This document shows positions 1 through 5,712 of a stretch of DNA of 5,746 nt, in pieces (positions within the stretch are counted from its first letter, which is position 1; each line of letters opens with the position of its first letter). The DNA lies in assembly GCA_958445555.1 (NCBI GenBank), contig CAUCSW010000055.1, positions 1 to 5,746 of the forward strand. Reading direction: 5' to 3'. A program made the translations under genes and the position numbers. The notes beneath the pieces were generated by a model. It saw only the letters and a program-made list of their open reading frames with translations, was not told the DNA's origin and searched no databases. This DNA is from an uncultured Clostridia bacterium (GTDB taxonomy: Bacteria > Bacillota > Clostridia > Oscillospirales > Acutalibacteraceae).

Positions 1-205
1 CGGTTCCGAGTGACGAAAGAAGCGAAAACGATCCCGCTGCCTCCCCTGTTCCGCTGCCGAATGCCGATATCGCCGCACCGATGATCACCGACACTATAAG
101 CACTCCCGATGAGCCCGGTGTTATTCCGCCGATGCGCACCTTTCCCAAAAGGTATCCCGCTGCCACCGCCGTGAAGAACAGGATAACGATCGATGAGGCA
201 TTCAT
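1..205 (-). CDS. AspT/YidE-like membrane transporter, N-terminal part (runs off the left edge)
   Basis: Only the first 68 codons lie in the window. The protein starts MNASSIVILFF and has a first hydrophobic segment (about residues 5-16), then a GYLLGKVRIGGI stretch, a Gly/Ser link and a second hydrophobic segment around GVLIVSVIIGAAIS. A short membrane helix followed by a GxxxGxxxxxGIxxGxxGVL pattern is typical of the repeat unit of AspT/YidE/YbjL-type antiporters, whose characterised member exchanges aspartate for alanine. The final SLLSSLG fits the conserved segment before the third helix. The start is supported by an AGGAAGG site 8 bases upstream. It overlaps the stop of the preceding coiled-coil gene as ATGA, which suggests translational coupling. 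The substrate cannot be told from this fragment. The family call rests on a short N-terminus, so it is moderate. Confidence 0.62.
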   Translation of the reverse strand, partial: MNASSIVILFFTAVAAGYLLGKVRIGGITPGSSGVLIVSVIIGAAISAFGSGTGEAAGSFSLLSSLGT

Positions 206-492
206 CCGCACAACCTTCCTATGATGAGAGTGACCGCCGCACCGGAAATTGCCGCGACTATCGCCGAGAATATCTGATACATTTTTCTGCGCGGCATTTC
301 TTCTATTGCATCTATCTTTTTCTCATGTCGCAAAAGATGTTCATTTGTATGCTTGAGTTCATTGGCGAGGGTCACAAGTGTTTCGTTTATGGAGCGTATC
401 TCATTCTGCACCTCCCTGAGTTCCGCGACCGTGTTTTGCAGCGCTTTGATCTGCTGCTCGTGTCTCTCGACCGCTATTGCCACCTCTTCCAT
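202..492 (-). CDS. Small coiled-coil protein with C-terminal membrane helix, XhlA-like
   Basis: The 96-residue protein has two parts. Residues about 1-66 are a heptad-rich, charged helix (for example VERHEQQIKALQNTVAEL and LLRHEKKIDAIEE) that should form a coiled coil. Residues about 74-93 (IFSAIVAAISGAAVTLIIG) form one membrane helix after a basic MPRRK turn. This layout, with a helix ending in KKIDAIEE, a basic patch and a single C-terminal helix, resembles the XhlA-type haemolysin or holin-accessory proteins found beside endolysins in Gram-positive phages. The match is by architecture and composition, not by a diagnostic motif. A GGGAGGAAG site lies about 11 bases upstream, inside the end of the lipoprotein gene, whose stop is 3 bases away. 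The stop overlaps the transporter start. It could instead be a transporter accessory or a membrane-tethered scaffold. Confidence 0.72.
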   Translation of the reverse strand: MEEVAIAVERHEQQIKALQNTVAELREVQNEIRSINETLVTLANELKHTNEHLLRHEKKIDAIEEMPRRKMYQIFSAIVAAISGAAVTLIIGRLCG

Positions 493-495
493 TTT

Positions 496-927
496 TTAAA
501 CCACTTCCTCCCTGAGTATTTCATAGTTAAGGTTTCTGCGATAATTCCTGAACCTGATAATCTCGTTACCGTTATCGTCATGTTCAAGAAAAACGATCGT
601 ATATGTTGACCTTATTGTATATCTGTTGACATAGTCTGTTCGCAGCGGCTCTTCAAGGGTTTTTATATGGCGTTTGAATGCAGCGTGCGGATACACGACC
701 GTGAATTCAAAGTAGAATATGTCACCTTCATTTATTCTGTAATTATTTACGGGCATATCGGACGGAAGCTCCATTCCAATAAGCTCTTCCACTTTTTTGT
801 GCATAACGGGGTCGTCCCTGCTTTTGCCTGCGGTGCATCCCCAAAGGCAGGCGGTCAGCGAGGTGAACAGTGCGCAAAGAATCAGGAACTGTTTTATCAT
901 CCTCTTCAGTTTATTGATCCTCATCAT
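496..927 (-). CDS. Predicted lipoprotein of unknown function
   Basis: The 143-residue product begins with a basic n-region (MMRINKLKRMIK), then a hydrophobic stretch (FLILCALFTSLTA) and a lipobox. LTAC (Cys27) fits the lipobox consensus well; LWGC (Cys31) is a weaker second candidate. The mature part is about 115 residues, charged and rich in aromatic and Arg residues, with alternating hydrophobic stretches such as DIFYFEFTVVYP and YTIVFLEHDD that suggest a small beta-rich domain. I recognise no family. It is expected to be exported and anchored to the outer face of the membrane. A GGGAGGG site at 932-938 precedes tandem ATG codons: the first ATG is 4 bases away and the second (at 924) is 7, so the second may be the true start. 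The gene sits 12 bases after the hydrolase-like gene and 3 bases before the coiled-coil gene. Confidence 0.75.
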   Translation of the reverse strand: MMRINKLKRMIKQFLILCALFTSLTACLWGCTAGKSRDDPVMHKKVEELIGMELPSDMPVNNYRINEGDIFYFEFTVVYPHAAFKRHIKTLEEPLRTDYVNRYTIRSTYTIVFLEHDDNGNEIIRFRNYRRNLNYEILREEVV

Positions 928-939
928 CTCACCCTCCCA

Positions 940-1743
940 TCAATAGAAACATTCGTTTATGACACGGACATTGTTAATAAGGTCAACATTAAATGTCACC
1001 TCTTTGCCGTACAGATCGTCTATGGGATGGCATTCGTCACCGTATCTCCACACTGCCGTTTCCCTTACCTTTTTCCCGGAAGGAGCGAAAGGTGCAAACG
1101 AGTCGGGGTGGATCAGATGAGATGTGGTAGTTCTGTGATATTCACCGAGCAGCGGGGCGATCGCCCATATTGCGACATTATCGAATATCTCCGGTTCGCT
1201 TCGTCTGCCGCGGCTGAATTCACGGTCAAAGCCCGCCGACTTGGCATCCGTGTTTGCGACGAATCCCGCGCGGTATCCTCTTTCCTGCAGCATTTTTACA
1301 TATCCGCGCATATACTCGGCAGTCGGTTTGACGCTCTCTTCGTCAAGAACCGCAAACAATGTGTTTCCCGTGGGGATGAACAGATCTTCCGCCGCCTTCA
1401 CGGCTGAGCTTGCGTCAACCATTCCCTGCATCTCGGTTATACATTCGGTCGTCGGGCTATACATAAGTGCTATCCGGCAAACGCGGTCATGGAGATAATC
1501 GATCTCCGCAGTGGTAAGACGATTTTTGCCGTTTATGTATCTTCCGAAGAAATCGGGTTGCTGCTTGTTTCGCATGACCCATTCATAGAGTGAAAGATTA
1601 TTCTGCAATACGGTGTCGGCGCGCACATTACTGTCCGCCCCGAGGATCAGCGAATCTTTCGCGGGCGGCATTTTGGTGCGCGAAGCCGGGTCATCACCGT
1701 CGAATGTATTTATATTCAATGCGTGAGTGTGTCTGTGTGCCAT
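940..1743 (-). CDS. Rv2525c/GH25-like (DUF1906) glycoside-hydrolase-fold protein
   Basis: The 267-residue protein shows the order of conserved blocks expected of the Rv2525c-like branch of the GH25-type TIM barrel: LILGADS (32-38) at the first strand, FFGRY (65-69), LTTAEI (76-81), a run of small residues around SSAVKAAEDL, LFAVLDEE (129-136) with acidic residues at the strand end, YMRGYVKMLQERGYRAGFV, and a C-terminal AVWRYGDEC followed by FNVDLI, like the closing WQY...N of GH25 lysozymes. Such proteins are thought to act on cell-wall glycans, but activity is unproven for many. No signal peptide is visible; the N-terminus is polar and His-rich (MAHRHTHALN), so the product may stay in the cytosol or need help to cross the membrane. 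AAAGGAAG lies 7 bases before the ATG. The family call is from motif order only. Confidence 0.68.
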   Translation of the reverse strand: MAHRHTHALNINTFDGDDPASRTKMPPAKDSLILGADSNVRADTVLQNNLSLYEWVMRNKQQPDFFGRYINGKNRLTTAEIDYLHDRVCRIALMYSPTTECITEMQGMVDASSAVKAAEDLFIPTGNTLFAVLDEESVKPTAEYMRGYVKMLQERGYRAGFVANTDAKSAGFDREFSRGRRSEPEIFDNVAIWAIAPLLGEYHRTTTSHLIHPDSFAPFAPSGKKVRETAVWRYGDECHPIDDLYGKEVTFNVDLINNVRVINECFY

Positions 1744-1777
1744 TGTTGATCTTCCTTTCTTATTGTCTTTAATTCCG
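1744..1777 (-). promoter_or_regulatory. 34-base gap with RBS of the hydrolase-like gene
   Basis: This is the longest gap between genes in the window. It contains the AAAGGAAG ribosome binding site (1751-1758), 7 bases from the ATG. I see no inverted repeat followed by a T-run and no convincing -35/-10 pair, so transcription may continue across it from the CYTH gene. It is still the best candidate boundary between the biosynthetic-looking half and the envelope-associated half. Confidence 0.5.
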
Positions 1778-2368
1778 TCAGTCGATCTTCCGACTCTTTG
1801 ATTTTTCTTTCATATAAAGATATCTTGCAAAGAACCTTTCGGATTTGCTTTTTCCCTTTCCCTGCCGTGAGACGAACCCGTCAATGTCGGACAAAGCGCC
1901 GCATGCCTTAAGCAGTCCCGCATAACCGATGAGTATCCCGACTGCCTTATCTTCTTCGCCCATGGGATACTCGATCTCAAGCTCGTAATCGGTCACTCCG
2001 AGATAACGGTTGATGTCAAGCGATACCTTGGTGCCGTGAGCTCCGCCGATGATAACGCGATCGGTGGTAAGGCTCCCGAGCTTTTTAAGGACGGTCTGCG
2101 TACCGGGAAAAACATCGGGGACTCCTTTGAGGATCACCGTGTTTTCAAGGCTGCAGTCCTTTTTGTCCATATGATGAAATTTGCGTGTTGCCTCAATGAC
2201 CGCTCCCTTTTTTCTGACCCTGAAGGTCGCTCCCGAGCGGGTCATGGAGAGATTATCGGTATCATAATAGTAATTTGTCTGATGTATGCTTTTTCTGCCG
2301 CCGACCGCATTCAGGAGCGTGCTGCACTCCTTCTCAGTCAGCATTACCTTTTTCTCGAACTCAAGCAT
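1778..2368 (-). CDS. CYTH-domain protein, probable triphosphate hydrolase (YjbK-like)
   Basis: The 196-residue protein opens with the CYTH signature ExExK as EFEKK (Glu3, Glu5, Lys7). It continues with NYYYDT (32-37), FRVRKK (49-54), EATRK (59-63), an isolated Arg104, SLDIN (Asp118) and ELEIE (129-133). These alternating basic and acidic strands line the triphosphate tunnel, the acidic pairs binding Mg. Known members hydrolyse inorganic tripolyphosphate or thiamine triphosphate; adenylate cyclases and mRNA capping triphosphatases share the fold. The first 190 or so residues cover one complete CYTH domain with no fused CHAD domain. The C-terminus is basic (KSKSRKID). The start is set by AGGAAGAG, 5 bases upstream, which lies in the last codons of the ligase gene; the ligase stop is one base away (TAAAATG), so the two are probably translated together. 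The exact substrate is not decided. Confidence 0.88.
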   Translation of the reverse strand: MLEFEKKVMLTEKECSTLLNAVGGRKSIHQTNYYYDTDNLSMTRSGATFRVRKKGAVIEATRKFHHMDKKDCSLENTVILKGVPDVFPGTQTVLKKLGSLTTDRVIIGGAHGTKVSLDINRYLGVTDYELEIEYPMGEEDKAVGILIGYAGLLKACGALSDIDGFVSRQGKGKSKSERFFARYLYMKEKSKSRKID

Positions 2369-2369
2369 T

Positions 2370-3740
2370 TTATCTCTTCCTTATAAGTTTTCCCGAACCG
2401 TTTTTCGGCAGCTCGCTGACCAGCTCTATGATATTGGGGACTTCATACGACGGCAAAAGTGCCGCTGCCGCGTGAAGCGCCTCGCTTTTATCCTTAAAAT
2501 CCCCTGCCAGACTCATGGCAAGATGCTCGACGCCGTTTTTGTCCTTCACGCCGTATACGAGCACCTCTCTCACCCGCGGATCCGCTTTCATCGCAGCCTC
2601 GACCTCCTGCGGATATACATTCATTCCGCTTATGATCAGCATATCGTCCGCTCTTCCGTGGATCTTTATCAATCCCGCATCGTTGATCTCGGCAAGGTCG
2701 CCGGTATCAAGCCAGCCGTTTTTTAAGACACGCGCCGTCGCTTCTTTAGCGTTGTAGTATCCTTTCATTACATTTTTACCTTTTACCCACAGTCTGCCGA
2801 TGACCCCGACGGGGCACTCGACACCGTCGTTATCGGTTATCTTCACCCTCACCGAGGGCAACGGTATACCGACGCAATCAGGGTAGGTTTCAAAAAGCTC
2901 AGGCGGCAGAAACGAGACCCTCGGAGATGCCTCGGTAAGACCGTATACACTGTAGATCGATGCATTTTGGAGCAGCGCCCTTATGCCCTCAGCCGTTTTT
3001 CTGTCAAGACATTCGCCGCTCACCGCAGCCCTTTTCACCGATTCAAACCTTTCTTTAGGTGCTATCTTTGCAAGTGCCGACATCAATGTAGGGGTTCCGC
3101 AGAAAACCGTTGCCCCGCATTTTTTGACAAGTGCGGACAGTCTCACGGGATTAAACGGTTCGGAGCAGAAAACAATGTTTGCGCCGACTGTCAGAGCGGT
3201 CAGAAACTCGCCGGTAAGGACCGCGCAGTGATAAAGAGGCCGTGCGATCAGTATTGTATCGGTATCGCTCATGCCGAAGTATCCGGAAACATCTCTGACA
3301 TTTGTGATGATGCATTCATCATCAAGCATTGCACCCTTCGGCGAACCCGTGGTACCCGAGGTACACATAATGAGCGCGGGATGATTTTCGGGCGGTATGT
3401 ACTCCGAATCCGAGAGAGTGTGGACCGTGATCCTGCCGTTTTGTTCCCTTATCATACCGTCCGGGCTTACGGTATCAACGATCCTCTTGCAATGCATACT
3501 CCCGTATCTTATCGAGAGAGGGACTGCCGTGACCCCCGCGGCAAAGCAGCCGAGGAGCGCAAGTGCGGTCGACATCTCTGATGTACAGGCGATCGCGCAG
3601 CATTTCTTTCCTCTGACCGTTTCGGCAATGCTCTCGGCTTCAAACACCGCATCGGCATAGCCTATCTTTCTGTTGTTTTCCTTTATGTATGATGCCTTGT
3701 GATCTAACATTGCTTCCCTGACAAAATCCCACAAAGTCAA
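2370..3740 (-). CDS. Adenylate-forming acyl-CoA/acyl-ACP synthetase-like ligase (ANL superfamily)
   Basis: The 456-residue enzyme has all the main ANL motifs: the P-loop TSGTTGSPKG (127-136), YGLTEASPR (266-274), WLDTGDL (343-349), the hinge and C-domain block GRADDMLIISGMNVYPQEVE (362-381), and the C-terminal NGSGK with catalytic Lys451. Members activate a carboxylate with ATP as an acyl-adenylate, then pass it to CoA or a carrier thiol. The GMNVYPQEVE form of the hinge is typical of acyl-CoA/aryl ligases, not of NRPS adenylation domains. It is somewhat short for the family (often 500 or more residues). The reading frame starts with TTG: an AAGGGGGA site (3750-3757) lies 9 bases upstream, and the first residues (TLWDFVREA) match the usual family opening. 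An in-frame ATG ten codons later would remove this. The neighbouring carrier protein, 5 bases upstream, is the likely acyl acceptor. The natural substrate is unknown. Confidence 0.93.
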   Translation of the reverse strand: MTLWDFVREAMLDHKASYIKENNRKIGYADAVFEAESIAETVRGKKCCAIACTSEMSTALALLGCFAAGVTAVPLSIRYGSMHCKRIVDTVSPDGMIREQNGRITVHTLSDSEYIPPENHPALIMCTSGTTGSPKGAMLDDECIITNVRDVSGYFGMSDTDTILIARPLYHCAVLTGEFLTALTVGANIVFCSEPFNPVRLSALVKKCGATVFCGTPTLMSALAKIAPKERFESVKRAAVSGECLDRKTAEGIRALLQNASIYSVYGLTEASPRVSFLPPELFETYPDCVGIPLPSVRVKITDNDGVECPVGVIGRLWVKGKNVMKGYYNAKEATARVLKNGWLDTGDLAEINDAGLIKIHGRADDMLIISGMNVYPQEVEAAMKADPRVREVLVYGVKDKNGVEHLAMSLAGDFKDKSEALHAAAALLPSYEVPNIIELVSELPKNGSGKLIRKR

Positions 3741-3745
3741 ACAAA

Positions 3746-3994
3746 TCAGTCCCCCTTTTTCACATACCTGTTGACAAGTCTTATAACACTTCCGACATTT
3801 TTAAGCTTTTCGGGATTCATATCCGCTTCCTTCAGCGAAATCTTGAATTCGTCCTCCAAAGTAACGAGCAGCTCAACAAGCTGCATACTGTCAAGACCGA
3901 GGTCCGCTTTAAGGCCGCTTGTTGCTGAAAGTCTTTCCGCGCCGCTCATCTTTTTCAATACCCGCTTAACCTTTTCTTCTGTTTTCACCTTCAC
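3746..3994 (-). CDS. Acyl carrier protein
   Basis: The 82-residue protein has the carrier signature DLGLDSMQLVELL, with Ser36 as the phosphopantetheine attachment site, then the acidic helix LEDEFKISL and a final KNVGSVIRLVNRYV helix. Length and layout match a free-standing ACP or peptidyl carrier protein. The phosphopantetheine arm would carry an acyl or aminoacyl group as a thioester, most simply loaded by the ligase encoded 5 bases downstream. The start is GTG, directly after an in-frame TGA, with AAAGG six bases upstream; a second GTG two codons later is also possible. The first 29 bases overlap the 3' end of the kinase gene, and the ribosome site lies within it. The N-terminal half is basic (KVKRVLKK), unusual for the very acidic fatty-acid ACP, which argues for a specialised carrier, not the housekeeping one. 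Confidence 0.93.
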   Translation of the reverse strand: MKVKTEEKVKRVLKKMSGAERLSATSGLKADLGLDSMQLVELLVTLEDEFKISLKEADMNPEKLKNVGSVIRLVNRYVKKGD

Positions 3995-4628
3995 TCATCA
4001 CCTTTCTCAGTGCCTTTTTAACCTCTTCATAGCACTCATCTTCACTCTTTGTTGTGTCGATCGGAACGCCGCCGTTCTTTTTGCAAATCTTTTTAAATGC
4101 CTTTTGCAGATTGTACTGAAGCGGCACATCTATATAGCGATCTCTTTCCTCGGGTCTTGAGCGCACCCGCATAAGCGCCTCCTCAACGGGAACCTCGCAG
4201 AAAAACGCAATATCCGGCTTTATGACCGAGCGCGATATTTCGTATATCCACTTATCGGAACCGTATCCCCTTGCAACAAGATTGGCGAGACATGAATAAA
4301 AGTATCGATCGCTTATGACCGTCCTTCCGCGTTCCAGCATAGGTCCGATCACCTTGGCAGTATGCTGCACACTGTCGCTCGCAGCAAGGAGTGACAGGCT
4401 GCGGTAGTCATAGTCGTCGTGGCACGGGTTATCCATATATGTCCTGAATATCTCGGAGCCTCTGACATACGGCGTCGGCTGCTTAGTGACAAAGACTTCG
4501 CCGTTTCCCTCTGCTTTAAGGTCGTTTACAAGACGGTTTATAAGGGTGGTCTTTCCGCTGCCGTCAAGACCGCAGAAGGTTATAAGCAGACCTCCGCGGT
4601 CGTTCTTTTTCATTTCAAGTCTTCTCAT
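3966..4628 (-). CDS. Thymidylate-kinase-like P-loop kinase, divergent
   Basis: The 220-residue protein has a Walker A motif GLDGSGKTT (20-28), a DRY motif (107-109, in SDRYFYSCLA), ERG before it, and a lid-like RVRSRPEERDRYID, in the order and spacing of thymidylate kinase, which phosphorylates dTMP to dTDP. Two acceptor-site motifs differ: the usual TREPG is VTKQPT (47-52), without its Arg, and the usual ADRxQH is ASDSVQH (83-89), with Ser for Arg. ATP binding and phosphoryl transfer should be intact, but dTMP may not be the acceptor. It overlaps the nucleotidyltransferase gene by four bases (ATGA) and the carrier protein gene by 29. GGGAGGTGG lies about 10 bases upstream of the ATG; Met6 is a weaker alternative start. 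A degenerate or duplicate housekeeping Tmk is the main alternative. Confidence 0.85.
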   Translation of the reverse strand: MRRLEMKKNDRGGLLITFCGLDGSGKTTLINRLVNDLKAEGNGEVFVTKQPTPYVRGSEIFRTYMDNPCHDDYDYRSLSLLAASDSVQHTAKVIGPMLERGRTVISDRYFYSCLANLVARGYGSDKWIYEISRSVIKPDIAFFCEVPVEEALMRVRSRPEERDRYIDVPLQYNLQKAFKKICKKNGGVPIDTTKSEDECYEEVKKALRKVMSEGENRRKG

Positions 4629-5710
4629 TTTTCTGCCACCTCCCGCAAAAGCTTTGTTCTGTCCGCCGAGAAAAATCTTTCGGCAATATCGGATGTTGTA
4701 TACTCATATTCCTTTTTTTCGGCAGGTGCCGTGACTCTTACCATTGTCGAATCGTCGCCCTTCATAAGTTCACGCGCCCGCAAAACCGCATAGCGGTTCA
4801 CATTGATAAACAACGCATCTGCGGACAGTACGGCATACGCACAGGCTCGATCGACTCCGAGTGAGTGAGAGCGGGAGAAGAAAGCATCGACGCCGTCGGT
4901 ATCCATACCGTGAAGCAGGAAGTATATATCACAGTACTTATACATGGTCATATCCCGTCTCATCCTGATCCACGGCAGCGTTGTCGCTTCCTTATACAGG
5001 TGGCAGCAGAGATGAACGAGAAAATCTTCTTTTGAGAGGGTGCGAACGATCGACTGACCGACCTTTTTGTCATATGAACGGTTCAAAATGGAATCGGTCA
5101 GCTTATCTCCGCCGTTTTTATAGTCAAGAGAGAAATTAAGGTCCACCTCGGCAAAGGTCTCAGCCTTGCCGTTAATCTCCTTTATATAGGGGATCGTTTC
5201 ACCTCTGTTTATCCTTGAATTGATTATTTCCTTACGGTCCGCCGGAACAAAGCCGTTTTCGGTCACCTTGCCCTGTCTGAATCCGCACTGCCTCAGGCAG
5301 TCACCTATCTCGGTCAGATCCTTTTGACGAACCAGAAGATCCACATCGTTTGAGGTGCGGCATCCCTCGGGATACATTCCGCAAAGCAGCGCTCCTTTAA
5401 GCGCTGCATACTTTTCCTCTTTGCCTTCAAGCGCCTTTCTGAGCTCATCAAGCACTTTGTACAGATCGTCGTTTACCATACGGTTGATCTTTGAGACCAG
5501 CTTCAGAGAATTCTTGAATTCGCGGTTTATCGGGGCGTCCGGCGCATACCGCCTGATCGTTTGAAGCGCGACGCCCTGCATTCTGTTATAATGCAGTTTT
5601 CCGAGAACGGCGGGTGTCGCTGCCTTTTTTATCAAATACGACAGTCTGTCGGGATCTGCCGTGAGAAAACTGCACAACTCCTTGTAAAGAGCTCTTTCGT
5701 TTTTATTCAT
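4625..5710 (-). CDS. NTP_transf_5-type nucleotidyltransferase-fold protein
   Basis: The 361-residue protein carries the signature of the uncharacterised nucleotidyltransferase group PF14907: AALKGALL (about 102-109), an MYPEG turn, then R-TSNDVDLLV with the paired acidic residues Asp122 and Asp124, and a third acidic position in EVDLNFSL (Asp190), followed by the FLVHLCCHLYKEA helix (230-242). The N-terminal 100 residues are helical. Pol-beta-fold enzymes of this type use two metals to transfer a nucleotidyl group, but many members have no known substrate. Related genes occur in natural-product clusters, including some lasso peptide clusters. Three ATGs occur in tandem (5716, 5713, 5710). AGGAAG ends one base before the first, so the third, 6 bases away, is the best start. 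The stop overlaps the kinase start as ATGA. Confidence 0.85.
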   Translation of the reverse strand: MNKNERALYKELCSFLTADPDRLSYLIKKAATPAVLGKLHYNRMQGVALQTIRRYAPDAPINREFKNSLKLVSKINRMVNDDLYKVLDELRKALEGKEEKYAALKGALLCGMYPEGCRTSNDVDLLVRQKDLTEIGDCLRQCGFRQGKVTENGFVPADRKEIINSRINRGETIPYIKEINGKAETFAEVDLNFSLDYKNGGDKLTDSILNRSYDKKVGQSIVRTLSKEDFLVHLCCHLYKEATTLPWIRMRRDMTMYKYCDIYFLLHGMDTDGVDAFFSRSHSLGVDRACAYAVLSADALFINVNRYAVLRARELMKGDDSTMVRVTAPAEKKEYEYTTSDIAERFFSADRTKLLREVAEK

Positions 5711-5712
5711 CA

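Noticed and set aside
193..609. Plus-strand open frame of 138 codons over the coiled-coil and lipoprotein genes
   Set aside because: It is antisense to two genes with ribosome sites and coupled junctions, and its translation has no recognisable domain.
824..852. Inverted repeat GCCTGC/GCAGGC as a possible terminator or RNA hairpin
   Set aside because: The stem is only six bases, with a long loop and no T-run on the transcribed strand, and it lies inside the lipoprotein signal-peptide codons.
667..1407. Long plus-strand open frame of 246 codons opposite the lipoprotein and hydrolase-like genes
   Set aside because: It lies antisense to two genes with good ribosome sites and recognisable features, spans their junction, and its translation shows no family motif.
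1744..1777. Possible internal promoter before the hydrolase-like gene
   Set aside because: The stretch is A-rich, but no paired -35 and -10 boxes with suitable spacing are visible; the sequence is explained by the ribosome binding site.
2967..3581. Plus-strand open frame of 204 codons opposite the ligase gene
   Set aside because: The opposite strand encodes a ligase with all expected motifs; this translation is Cys/Arg/His-rich without domain features, typical of an antisense shadow.
2370..3740. Reading the ligase as a non-ribosomal peptide synthetase adenylation domain
   Set aside because: It is free-standing, no condensation domain is present, and the hinge motif is of the acyl-CoA ligase type.
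3966..4628. Naming the P-loop kinase tmk outright
   Set aside because: The TREP and ADR motifs that contact the nucleotide acceptor are changed, so the symbol would overstate the evidence.
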